Shown: one piece after another, positions 1 through 8,800 of the stretch
Layout: the number at the start of each line of letters is the position of its first letter
Position numbering within the stretch: the first letter of the stretch is position 1
NCBI RefSeq assembly: GCF_051200875.1
Contig: NZ_CP195191.1
Location: 186,001-250,000, forward strand
Length of the DNA: 64,000 nucleotides
Source of the DNA: Pseudotabrizicola sp051200875
Lineage (GTDB): Bacteria; Pseudomonadota; Alphaproteobacteria; Rhodobacterales; Rhodobacteraceae
Reading direction: 5' to 3'
Translations under genes and position numbers: made by a program
The notes under the pieces: generated by a model
The model's database searches: none
Told to the model about the DNA's origin: nothing
What the model saw: only the letters and a program-made list of their open reading frames with translations

Positions 1-2
1 TG

Positions 3-2477
3 GGGGCGGAGACGATGCGGCAAGTGATTGCGCATCTGGTTCCGGGCGTCACATTTCTGAAACGAGAGCGTTTCAGCGAATTGACCTACACAGGTTCGAA
101 AAAGATAAGTCGTATGCCACCAAGAAGCGCCATAGTCGGCTTTTCTGTTGAAAATGTGTATGCGATTGCCGAATTAATCCGCCGCCAAAAAGGCGGATGT
201 GCTGTGGTCATGGGGGCGCTTTCACCCCGAACGCGCAATGCTCAGGTCGAACTCTATCAAAACGGCGATGTAGATTATCTTGTGGCAACCGATGCAATTG
301 GCATGGGGCTGAATCTGGATATCAAGCACGTCGCATTTTCTGCATCAGCAAAGTTCGATGGACGGCGGATGCGGCAACTTTATCCACAGGAACTTGCTCA
401 GATTGCTGGTCGTGCGGGGCGACATACCGAAAATGGGACGTTTGGTGTTACCGGCGAAGCCCGTCCGTTTGATGAAGAAATCGTTACCGCGATCGAAGAG
501 CATAAGTTTGCACCTGTCAGAAAGCTGATGTGGCGGAGCTCTGATCTTGATTTTGGAACAGCCGAAAAGTTGATCCGCAGCCTTGAGGCCCCGACGAGCA
601 ACGAATGGCTTAGCCGAGCGCGTGATGCGGATGATGTCGTCTCGTTAAAAGCGATGATCCAGTTGCCTGAGGTGGCTGAAAAGCTGACAGGCCCGAAACG
701 TGTGCAGCTTCTATGGGATGTCTGCCGCATCCCGGACTTTCGCGGGTTATCGACGACCGAACATGTCACCCTTCTGTCGCGGATTTTCGAGTTTCTGGTT
801 GGAAGGGGCCTTGGCGGAGGGCGCGTCCCCAGTGATTGGCTCGCAACCGCCATCAAGCGTATCGACCGGACTGATGGCGATATTGATGCAATTTCAAAGA
901 GACTGTCCTATATCCGTACTTGGACGTATGTTGCGCAGCGCAAAGGCTGGGTTGATGATGAAACCCATTGGCGCGGCGAAACGCGCGCTGTAGAAGACCG
1001 GCTGTCGGATGCATTGCACGACCGACTGACACAAAGATTTGTTGATCGGCGGACCAGCGTCCTGCTTCGCCGATTGAAGCAGAAGGAGACCCTCGTGTCC
1101 GAGGTGAATGATAAAGGCGAAGTGACCGTCGAAGGCGAATTCGTGGGGCGGCTCGAAGGGTTCCGCTTCCGTCAGGATGCTTCCGGTTCGGCGGACGAGG
1201 CGCGGGTCATGCGGCAAGCAGCCGTTCAGGCGCTGCGTCCAGAGTTCCATTTGCGCGCTGACCGTTTTTACAACGCGCCAGATACTGAAATGGACTTTAC
1301 CGAACAAGGTGGCCTGATGTGGGGAACCACAGCTGTCGGCAAGCTTGTCAAAGGTGCAGACGTGATGCGCCCGTCGGTCGAAGCATTCGTTGATGAAGAA
1401 GCAGGCGATGAGGTCGCTGAAAAAGTGCGCCGCCGCCTTCAGCATTTCATTGATCGCAAGATTGCTGCGCTCTTTGAACCTTTGACCGCCATGTCTAAGG
1501 ATGAAGGGCTCCAGGGCCTTGCGCGGGGCTTTGCGTTCCGTCTGGTCGAGGCATTGGGCGTGTTGCCGCGCGATGGCGTTGGCAATGAAGTGAAAGAACT
1601 GGATCAGGAAGCTCGTGGCGCCCTTCGTAAACATGGCGTCCGCTTCGGCCAGTTCACAATTTTCCTTCCCTTGATGTTGAAGCCTGCACCAACGAGATTA
1701 CGGCTCGTGCTGTGGAGTCTCTGGAATGGCCTTTCGGAATTTCCTGAAAGTCCGCCGCCCGGTTTGGTGACCATCCCGAATGTGCCCGAGGTGCCCAAGC
1801 AGCATTATACCTTGGCTGGATATCACCCAGCCGGTACTCGCGCGATCCGCATCGACATGCTCGAGCGGCTTGCTGATCTTCTTCGGCAGAAGGACAGCCG
1901 CGCGGGCTTTGAAGCCTCGCCCGATATGCTGTCAATCACCGGAATGACGCTGGAGCAGTTTGCTGACCTGATGGGCGGTTTGGGCTATAAAGGCGAGAAG
2001 GGCGAGCGTGAAAAAGTTAAGGCTGCGCCAGAGCCTTTGCCGATTGACCCGAGCCAACCTCAGAACCCGATTCCGGAAGAGGTCTCTGTCTTGGCTCCTC
2101 CTGGAGATGATGCGCTGGCTGCGCCAGAAACCGAGGTGTTCTACACGTTCACTTGGGCACCTAAGCCACGGTTCCAACGTCCGGAACGGACCGCACGCAC
2201 TGGCCAGGGTGAAAAGCGAGATCGGCCACAGGGAGAACGTCCGCAAGGTGACCGTTCGCGTCAGCAGGACCGTCCGAAAGTCGATAGGCCGAAGTCCGAC
2301 CAAAACTCAGGAGAGCGGAAGGACGGCAAAGGCGGTCGTCCACATGGCAAGAAGGGTGGAAAGCCGGAGCGGAATGACAAGCCTCGCAATTTCGAAGCGC
2401 GGCCACCACGCCCCGAAAAGCCAATCGACCCCGATAATCCATTCGCGGCCCTGCTGGCCTTGAAGGGCAAGGTCTAA
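3..2477 (+). CDS. SUV3-like DExH RNA helicase, 3' part (5' end outside window)
   Basis: This is the C-terminal part of a superfamily 2 helicase related to mitochondrial SUV3, likely an RNA helicase in RNA turnover. The frame is open to the left edge and begins GAETM, so the ATG at 15 is internal and the N-terminal ATPase lobe lies outside the window. Visible are a motif IV-like stretch (IVGFSVENVYAIAELI), motif V (ATDAIGMGLNLDI, about residue 95) and motif VI (QIAGRAGRH, about residue 135). About 450 less conserved residues follow, then a highly basic Arg/Lys/Gly/Asp-rich tail from roughly residue 720. The tail ends in the short hydrophobic motif DNPFAALLALKGKV. The S4 gene follows after 3 bp, consistent with co-transcription. 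Family assignment is solid; the biological role is inferred. Confidence 0.88.
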   Translation, partial: GAETMRQVIAHLVPGVTFLKRERFSELTYTGSKKISRMPPRSAIVGFSVENVYAIAELIRRQKGGCAVVMGALSPRTRNAQVELYQNGDVDYLVATDAIGMGLNLDIKHVAFSASAKFDGRRMRQLYPQELAQIAGRAGRHTENGTFGVTGEARPFDEEIVTAIEEHKFAPVRKLMWRSSDLDFGTAEKLIRSLEAPTSNEWLSRARDADDVVSLKAMIQLPEVAEKLTGPKRVQLLWDVCRIPDFRGLSTTEHVTLLSRIFEFLVGRGLGGGRVPSDWLATAIKRIDRTDGDIDAISKRLSYIRTWTYVAQRKGWVDDETHWRGETRAVEDRLSDALHDRLTQRFVDRRTSVLLRRLKQKETLVSEVNDKGEVTVEGEFVGRLEGFRFRQDASGSADEARVMRQAAVQALRPEFHLRADRFYNAPDTEMDFTEQGGLMWGTTAVGKLVKGADVMRPSVEAFVDEEAGDEVAEKVRRRLQHFIDRKIAALFEPLTAMSKDEGLQGLARGFAFRLVEALGVLPRDGVGNEVKELDQEARGALRKHGVRFGQFTIFLPLMLKPAPTRLRLVLWSLWNGLSEFPESPPPGLVTIPNVPEVPKQHYTLAGYHPAGTRAIRIDMLERLADLLRQKDSRAGFEASPDMLSITGMTLEQFADLMGGLGYKGEKGEREKVKAAPEPLPIDPSQPQNPIPEEVSVLAPPGDDALAAPETEVFYTFTWAPKPRFQRPERTARTGQGEKRDRPQGERPQGDRSRQQDRPKVDRPKSDQNSGERKDGKGGRPHGKKGGKPERNDKPRNFEARPPRPEKPIDPDNPFAALLALKGKV

Positions 2478-2480
2478 TAT

Positions 2481-2810
2481 TTGGCGGGGCCAGGAGGAAA
2501 ATCGGTTGTCGGGGCGCCGCCCAAGCTGCGTCTCGACAAATGGTTATGGCAGGCTCGCTTCTTTAAAACGCGAACAATGGCTGCAGATGTCGTCGAAAGT
2601 GGCCATTGTCGTCTGAACGGGCAACGCGTGACCAAACCCGGACATGGAATTTCCGAGGGTGACGTGCTGACCTTTGCCCAAGCGGGTAGAATTCGTTTGA
2701 TCCGGGTTCTCGCGATTGGTTTCCGCCGAGGGCCCGCTTCCGAAGCGCGCGAGCTATATTTTGATTTGGACCCAATTCCTGACGACGAGACGTCAACTCG
2801 GCTTGAATGA
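2481..2810 (+). CDS. S4-domain RNA-binding protein (Hsp15-like)
   Basis: A 109-residue protein with an S4 RNA-binding fold from about residue 15 to 75 (LRLDKWLWQARFFKTRT, then a turn with GHCRLNGQRVTKPG). It resembles Hsp15/HslR, which in E. coli binds stalled 50S subunits carrying nascent chains. The start is probably the TTG 3 bp after the helicase stop, since no ATG precedes the domain; the Shine-Dalgarno sequence is weak and translational coupling to the helicase is likely. Its place between an RNA helicase and fdxA fits a ribosome or RNA maintenance role. A specific ribosome-rescue function is inferred only from the family. Confidence 0.85.
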   Translation: MAGPGGKSVVGAPPKLRLDKWLWQARFFKTRTMAADVVESGHCRLNGQRVTKPGHGISEGDVLTFAQAGRIRLIRVLAIGFRRGPASEARELYFDLDPIPDDETSTRLE

Positions 2811-2861
2811 TCCCGACGCTTGTTCTAGCTAAGGTCGCAACGACGAAAGAGGCCTGATCCG

Positions 2862-3200
2862 ATGACCTATGTTGTGATCGATAACTGTATCGCATGCAAA
2901 TACACCGATTGCGTGGAAGTCTGCCCAGTGGACTGCTTCTACGAAGGCGAGAACATGTTGGTTATTCACCCGGATGAGTGCATCGATTGCGGTGTCTGTG
3001 AACCCGAATGCCCTGCGGATGCTATTCGCCCGGATACGGAACCGGATATGGAGGAGTGGGTGTCGTTCAACCGCAAATACTCCGAACTTTGGCCCGTCAT
3101 AACCGTCAAGAAAGACCCGCTTCCGGGTGCTGAAGATCGTGATGGTGAAACAGGAAAACGAGACAAATACTTCTCGGAAGCTCCCGGCGAGGGCAGTTAA
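2862..3200 (+). CDS. fdxA: 7Fe ferredoxin (3Fe-4S / 4Fe-4S)
   Basis: A 112-residue FdxA-type ferredoxin. The cysteines lie at 9, 12, 17 and 21 and at 40, 43, 46 and 50, which matches the Azotobacter FdI pattern shifted by one residue: C9, C17 and C50 would bind a 3Fe-4S cluster, and C21, C40, C43 and C46 a 4Fe-4S cluster. The C-terminal extension from about residue 60 is typical of this subfamily and is not cluster-binding. It is a cytoplasmic electron carrier, and its redox partner cannot be read from the sequence. It sits 51 bp after the S4 gene, and the GAAAGAGG stretch upstream can serve as the ribosome binding site. Confidence 0.93.
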   Translation: MTYVVIDNCIACKYTDCVEVCPVDCFYEGENMLVIHPDECIDCGVCEPECPADAIRPDTEPDMEEWVSFNRKYSELWPVITVKKDPLPGAEDRDGETGKRDKYFSEAPGEGS

Positions 3201-3211
3201 TAATTCTGTCG

Positions 3212-3242
3212 CCGATTCGCGTCTAAAGTCACTTCGAATCGG
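3212..3242 (+). terminator. Inverted repeat downstream of fdxA
   Basis: CCGATTCG (3212-3219) pairs exactly with CGAATCGG (3235-3242) across a 15-nt loop, 11 bp after the fdxA stop, and is followed by TTTAG. The long loop and short T run make it a weak terminator candidate; an mRNA 3'-end stabilising hairpin is equally possible. Confidence 0.35.
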
Positions 3243-3418
3243 TTTAGAAACAGAAAATTGAATATTTTCAGGCGACGAATCCGCCTTTACCGCTGCTGTG
3301 GCAGTTGGAATCAGGGCATTTTCGTGGTATACCTTGTGCATCAACAAGCATGGATGCCTGACGCCAGCTCAGCGCTGCTCGCCTGAGACGGCTAATTTTG
3401 TGACAACGCGTAGCATCG

Positions 3419-3438
3419 CCTAAAGCGAAAGCTTTAGG
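3419..3438 (+). promoter_or_regulatory. GAAA-tetraloop hairpin in the carD leader
   Basis: CCTAAAGC and GCTTTAGG form a perfect 8-bp stem capped by a GAAA (GNRA) tetraloop, 49 nt before the carD start codon. No T tract follows, so it is not an ordinary terminator. It lies in the 287-bp fdxA-carD gap, in which I see no convincing ORF. It may be a leader element or the end of a small RNA. Confidence 0.4.
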
Positions 3439-3487
3439 TCGGTGATTTGTCGCCGGATCAGGTACCAGATGGTAGAAAGCGACCTGA

Positions 3488-3997
3488 ATGACCAAGTCTA
3501 AAAAGCCTGAATTTCGTCCGAACGAGTTCGTCGTTTATCCAGCACATGGTGTAGGCCAGATCGTGTCAATCGAAGAGCAGGAAGTGGCTGGCTTTAAGCT
3601 GGAACTCTTCGTCATCACCTTCGAAAAGGACAAGATGACTTTGCGTGTGCCGACGCATAAGGCAACGGAAATCGGTATGCGGCCGCTTTCGGCGCCTGAT
3701 GTCGTTTCAAAGGCGTTGGACACGCTCAAGGGCAAAGCCAAGGTTAAGCGGGCGATGTGGTCTCGCCGGGCGCAGGAATACGAACAAAAAATCAACTCAG
3801 GTGATCTGATGGCGATTGCTGAGGTTGTTCGTGACCTCCACCGTCACGATGATCAGCGCGAGCAATCTTATTCAGAACGTCAGCTTTACGAGGCTGCACT
3901 TGAGCGTTTGACCCGCGAAGTTGCTGCCGTTTCGGGAGTGGACACGGGCGCCGCAGCGAAAAAGGTCGACGACGTTTTGCTCAGCCGCGCTGCTTGA
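3488..3997 (+). CDS. carD: CarD/CdnL-family transcription regulator
   Basis: A 169-residue CarD-family protein. The N-terminal RNA-polymerase-interaction domain (about 10-70) starts with the typical FVVYPAHGVGQIV, and a helical C-terminal domain with WSRRAQEYEQKINSGD follows. Family members bind the RNA polymerase beta subunit and stabilise open complexes at promoters such as those for rRNA; in alphaproteobacteria CdnL supports growth-related transcription. The gene ends in a strong intrinsic terminator shared with convergent cobS, and its 5' leader carries a tetraloop hairpin. Assignment is firm; the regulon is not visible. Confidence 0.93.
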   Translation: MTKSKKPEFRPNEFVVYPAHGVGQIVSIEEQEVAGFKLELFVITFEKDKMTLRVPTHKATEIGMRPLSAPDVVSKALDTLKGKAKVKRAMWSRRAQEYEQKINSGDLMAIAEVVRDLHRHDDQREQSYSERQLYEAALERLTREVAAVSGVDTGAAAKKVDDVLLSRAA

Positions 3998-4016
3998 TTT
4001 TCGAAAAACTGAAGTG

Positions 4017-4045
4017 AAAAGCGGCCCATCTCGGGCCGCTTTTTT
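4017..4045. terminator. Bidirectional terminator between carD and cobS
   Basis: AAAAGCGGCCC - ATCTC - GGGCCGCTTTTTT forms a GC-rich 7-bp stem extended by A-T pairs, with a T run on both strands. It ends carD on the plus strand and overlaps the cobS stop codon on the minus strand, so it should work in both directions. Confidence 0.9.
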
Positions 4046-4797
4046 CATATTTGGGCCACGGTAATAGCGCAGAGGAGGGCAATCTGTTGCGCCGCGCCCA
4101 AGATGTCGCCCGTTTGTCCTCCAATCTTGCGATTTGCAACCAATCCAATTGCGGTCGTCGCGATGATTACGGCAAGGACCATGGCGGCCAGGGTCACTAG
4201 GTCGTCGAGCAACAAGCCTGAAAGGACTAAAGACAACAAAACGGACACCAAAGCAGCCCATCTAGCCGGTTTGCCGACCGTTGATGAAAGTCCGGATCGC
4301 CTCGCATTCGGCATGGCGGTCATCAGCACCGCCATCGGCGGTCGCGACAAAATCATCGCTGCAATGATCGTTTTCCAGTCGGCCACCCCGAGAAGCGCGC
4401 TGTATGAAGACCATAGGGCCAGTTGCACCAGGATTAGCGCCAGCGTGCCATAGCTTCCGATATGGCTGTCTTTCATAATCTCAAGGCGTCGTTCTTGGGT
4501 CCATCCTCCAAAGAGCCCGTCTGCGGTATCGGCCAATCCGTCCTCATGCATGGCGCCCGACAAGACGATACTCAGCGTGAGCAGAAGGATGGCGGCTGAA
4601 GCCGGTGGCGCGCCAATAGCAATCAATAGCATTGCGGGAATAACAGAGAGCGCAGCAATCATTCCACCGATGATTGGCCAGCACCAAGCTGCCTCTGGAC
4701 GGTGGCGCGTGGTGCTTGGCACAGGCAAACGCGTCAGCAACCCAAATGCGGAAAGAAGGTCGTGAAAAGGTTGTGACGCGGTGTCGCGTTCGGGCAT
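4045..4797 (-). CDS. cobS: Adenosylcobinamide-GDP ribazoletransferase (cobalamin synthase)
   Basis: A 250-residue polytopic membrane enzyme that joins adenosylcobinamide-GDP to alpha-ribazole (or its phosphate), the last assembly step of adenosylcobalamin. Signatures include an N-terminal LLTRLPVP segment, several hydrophobic helices and the conserved acidic stretch HEDGLADTADGLFGG (about residues 83-97), with the nearby DSHIGSYG. Length is normal for the family. It is divergent from cobT with 80 bp between start codons, so the pair can share a control region. No cobalamin riboswitch could fit or was recognised there. Confidence 0.94.
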   Translation of the reverse strand: MPERDTASQPFHDLLSAFGLLTRLPVPSTTRHRPEAAWCWPIIGGMIAALSVIPAMLLIAIGAPPASAAILLLTLSIVLSGAMHEDGLADTADGLFGGWTQERRLEIMKDSHIGSYGTLALILVQLALWSSYSALLGVADWKTIIAAMILSRPPMAVLMTAMPNARRSGLSSTVGKPARWAALVSVLLSLVLSGLLLDDLVTLAAMVLAVIIATTAIGLVANRKIGGQTGDILGAAQQIALLCAITVAQI

Positions 4798-4877
4798 GAA
4801 GCTGTCCCTTTCAGTCTGGCCTTTAGCCTAGTCTGTCTGTAGCCAAGGGACGGCGGTCATGCAATGAAGGAAGTCTC

Positions 4878-5894
4878 ATGTCAGTCTCATTCAACGATCT
4901 GGACCAGTTTCGGGCAATCATCTCCCGTCTGCCAAGTCCCGATGAAGAGGCAAAAACAGCGGCAGAAGCCCGGAATGGGCACCTGACCAAGCCGCCCGGC
5001 GCATTGGGGCGCCTCGAAGAGATCGCGATCTGGATGGCAGCGTGGCAGGGGCGGGAAAAACCAGCCACTGAAAATATTCAGGTGGTCATTTTTGCAGGAA
5101 ATCACGGGGTTGCAGCCCGCGGCGTTAGTGCGTTTCCGCCTGAAGTCACGGTACAAATGGTTGCCAATTTCCAGCACGGCGGCGCTGCCATCAACCAGCT
5201 GTCCAAAGCTTTTGGTGCTGACATGACGGTACGCGCTCTGCGGCTGAATGAACCCACCGCCGATTTTACGCAAGCGCCAGCAATGACCGCTGACGAGCTT
5301 TGTGAGGCATTGAATGAGGGATGGGCGGCGGTCAATCCAGAGGCCGATCTCTTTGTGACCGGCGAAATGGGGATCGGTAACACCACCTCTGCAGCGGCCA
5401 TCGCCGCAGCTTTGCTAGGCGGCACAGCCGCCGATTGGGTTGGGCGTGGAACCGGCGTGGATGATGAAGGACTAGAGCGCAAGCGTACGACACTCGATGC
5501 TGCTTTGAAATTACATGCGAATGTGCTGGATGACCCGCTTTCCGTTTTGCAGTGTTTGGGTGGGCGCGAGATTGCGGCTATGGCGGGGGCCATTTTGCGA
5601 GCACGTGTTGAGGGTGTGCCCGTGATTCTTGACGGCTTCATTTGCTGCGCGGCCGCTTTGGTGCTGCAACGTCTGACTTCAGATGCCCTGGATCACTGCA
5701 TTGCAGGGCATGTGAGTGCCGAGGCTGCGCATGCGCGTTTGCTTTCTGGTCTGAAGAAAGAGCCGATCCTGTCGCTTGGCTTGCGCCTTGGAGAAGGGTC
5801 TGGCGCCGCCCTTGCAATCGGAGTCGTTAAGGGGGCCGTTGCATGTCACTCGGGGATGGCAACTTTTGCAGAGGCAGGGGTTAGCGACGGGTAA
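4878..5894 (+). CDS. cobT: Nicotinate-nucleotide--dimethylbenzimidazole phosphoribosyltransferase
   Basis: A 338-residue CobT/CobU-type enzyme that transfers phosphoribose from nicotinate mononucleotide to dimethylbenzimidazole, giving alpha-ribazole phosphate, the lower-ligand precursor used by CobS. Diagnostic stretches are the GHLTKPPGALGRLE segment, IFAGNHGV, the glycine-rich GEMGIGNTTSAAAI motif and a C-terminal LGLRLGEGSGAALA. The catalytic glutamate is expected in the C-terminal LRLGEGSG segment by family analogy. The ATG at 4878 has AAGGAAG just upstream. Together with divergent cobS it covers nucleotide-loop assembly; the rest of the B12 pathway is not in the window. Confidence 0.94.
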   Translation: MSVSFNDLDQFRAIISRLPSPDEEAKTAAEARNGHLTKPPGALGRLEEIAIWMAAWQGREKPATENIQVVIFAGNHGVAARGVSAFPPEVTVQMVANFQHGGAAINQLSKAFGADMTVRALRLNEPTADFTQAPAMTADELCEALNEGWAAVNPEADLFVTGEMGIGNTTSAAAIAAALLGGTAADWVGRGTGVDDEGLERKRTTLDAALKLHANVLDDPLSVLQCLGGREIAAMAGAILRARVEGVPVILDGFICCAAALVLQRLTSDALDHCIAGHVSAEAAHARLLSGLKKEPILSLGLRLGEGSGAALAIGVVKGAVACHSGMATFAEAGVSDG

Positions 5895-5898
5895 CTGA

Positions 5899-8800
5899 TC
5901 AACCCTTCGGCATGGTTAGCGAGACGAGGCGACCGCCCTTTTGATACCGGACTTCATTCGTGGTTATGGCTTTGACGGTTCCCCCATCAAAGCTGTCACC
6001 AACGCGCACCTTCTTGTACCGACCGTTCGATTGGCGGATCAAGGCGTAGCGCTTTGACTGCGTGCCATAGACCCCGATCAAATTGATCTTGGATAGATTA
6101 ATTGCGTTCACATAAGTCGCCTGTTTAGCGACCGTTGCTCGCGTCGGAATGCGTGGCGCCGCGCTCGCTGTTTCCGGCTCGTCATCGCCCTCTTCTGATG
6201 CGCTTGGAGGCGTTGGATCAGGGGCAGCTTTGCGATTGCTCGGCTGAACCGCGGCAGCGACCGCCGCTTCAACGGCGCGGCTGAGATCGCGTGGCCGAGG
6301 CGCAGGAACCCGCGAAACTGCAACGGCCATTGGGCTGATCGAGCCATCGGAGTTGGCCTCTGCAACGGCGGCATTCGCTGCAGCACTCAGGGCCGCCTGG
6401 GTGGCAAGGGAGGCCTTTTCTGCCGCAAGCCGCGATTCTTCACCGGCTGCCAGAATGGCTGCTGGGCGAAGACGTGGGCGGAGGCTTGCAAACCGGCTGT
6501 CTTCGGCGGGGGCGAGGGAAGCATCATCCTCGCCCGCGGCGGGGGCAGCCGGTGTCAGATCTTCAGGGCGGATGCGCGGACGAGAGTCAGCGAGTGTTGG
6601 ATCAGCGGCAAAGGTTTCGGCTGGGGTAAGCGGAGATTCTACAGCGACGACCGTTTCAACAGGGCTTGGCGCGACAGCTGCTGCCGCCGCTGTCACGGTC
6701 TCGGGTCGGGCTGGCGGAACTAGCGGTGGCTTTCCTGAAACCAGCATCACCCCCTCGGGCGTTACTATACCTTCGGTCGTCGGAACGATGCGGCCATTTT
6801 CATCAAACTGATAAACTGTTCCAAAAGGTGGCGGTGGCATTGGCTGTTCAGGCAAGATATCGCCGGCCGCCGCAGGTGCGGGCAAGGTCAACGGATCGCT
6901 TGAAGAGGGCGGCGTGTCCATCCCGGCCAAAAAGATTTCATCTTGCTCGGGGCTACCGGGCACAGATGAGGCAGCAACGTCACTCTCAACGCCGGTTTCG
7001 GGCGCAGGTTCTGACGTCGGCGTTTCTGCGGCCTCATTGGCAGGTTCAGCGGCCGCTAGGGATATGGCGTTTTGGTCGGCTGGCTCGGTCGCAGTCACGA
7101 CTTCGCCATCTGCGGCCGCTTCGTCATCAACACTAGGAAGTTCTGGTTCTACTGCGATTGGCGCAGCGACGGTTTGGAGATCAGCTTCAGCTTCAGCTTG
7201 AGGCGACGGGCTGGAAGCTCTGGCGCTTTCAATCTGATCGCTGTCAGTTGGTTCCGCATTCTGGGTCAGGTAGATGGATGACCAAGCTGCGACGATGGCA
7301 AGCATCAACAGCAGAACGCCTGTCATGATAAGGCCAAGATATTTTGGCTTTCCGCGTTGAGGGGCTCTTCTTGCTCCAAGTCCGCGGGCCAGACTATCAG
7401 GATTGACGGCGGTCGTATTTGATTCAGACGGGTTGATCGCCTGTTGCGTCTGCTTTTGCGCGGCAGGCTTTTTAGCTTTTGCGCCCGGAATGCCCGGAGC
7501 GGTCACGAGATTGCCAAGAGCACGCAAGGATTTTTGCGGCTTTGGCGGCGCTGCCATCGGCGCAACTGGAGGGTCGCCCGGCATGCGAGGCGGTGGTGGC
7601 ACCGGATCATCGTAGCTGAACTTCGGCGGTGGCTTAGCCCCTGCTGGGCGTTCTACCGTTGGAGCTTTTCCTGTTGCGGGTCGGGCAGCAAGCGCTTGAT
7701 CCGCTGCAGTCTTTGCGTGTCCTCCGGCATTCGCCTGAACTTTCGGCGCGGTCACTTTGCTCGCCGGAGCGTTTTCAGGGGAGCGGCGGCTTGCAAAGGC
7801 CATACGCGCAGCATTCGAAAGCGGCGGCGGAAGGTCGTCGTCAGACGGGGCTTCTACCGATGTAACCCGTGATTGGAGATGCGCAGGCATTGGCGGAACG
7901 TCATCTTCCGGCTGCACATCGATTGCCATGGGGGCTTCTTCGATGTCGAGACGTCCCGATGAATCTGCCGCCATCAACGGCTCTACAGATACAGTGGAAG
8001 TCTTTTCTGCTGTCGGGGGCGCCACTGGCTCTGTCCGCAGATCAATCGACGAAAATCCAGTTTCGACCTTAGACGTTGGCTCAACATCGACAGTAAAGGC
8101 CGCTTCGGTCGCATCTTCATTTGCGTTGCCATCTATCATGCCGTCTTGCAGGACGTGATCAGCAGCGTCTTCCGCCAAAGGAAATTGCGCAGTAGCCCCC
8201 GTGTCGGAAAGCGAAGAAGAGGTCAAATCCGAAGCAATTGACGTCTGAAAGTTGACTGTTTCAACAGGTTCGCTGATGGTCTCTACCGGCTGTTTTTCCG
8301 TTTCCAGCGTATCTTCGTGCTCAACCGCTGAAACGCTTACCGACTGCGGTGGAGTTTCCAGCTCGGGTTGTGGCTCTGGTTTTTCTTCCGCCGATCTCGC
8401 GGGTTCGCGTGAAACGACTTGGATGATCTCCTCGTCGGGTTCAATTCGCTGCGATCCGGAAAGGTTTGCGGCAGCCGAGGCAGCGATGCCCAAGAAGGGC
8501 TCTTTGTCGAAACCTGCCTCGGGAATGGCAACGAACGAAACCGGGTTGAACCGATGTTCTGCAGCAAAGGCCTCTGCTTCGGAAAGGGTTTCCTTCGCGA
8601 CAACCGCAACATTGACCTGTGATCCGCTACTCGACCAGTCAAAACTCAACTCGTCGACGGAATATGGCGTTCTGCCTTCCAGCGCCGCTCGAATTTGAGA
8701 TTCCCGATCTTCGTCGCTTGGGCCGGGGGCCTCGAGTGTCAGGAAGAGAATCTGACTGTTGGGAATGACCAGTTTTGTTGCAATGCCTTTGGGCGACAGT

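Noticed and set aside
4798..4877. Possible cobalamin riboswitch between cobS and cobT
   Set aside because: The gap is only 80 bp, too short for a B12 element, and no B12-box-like sequence was seen.
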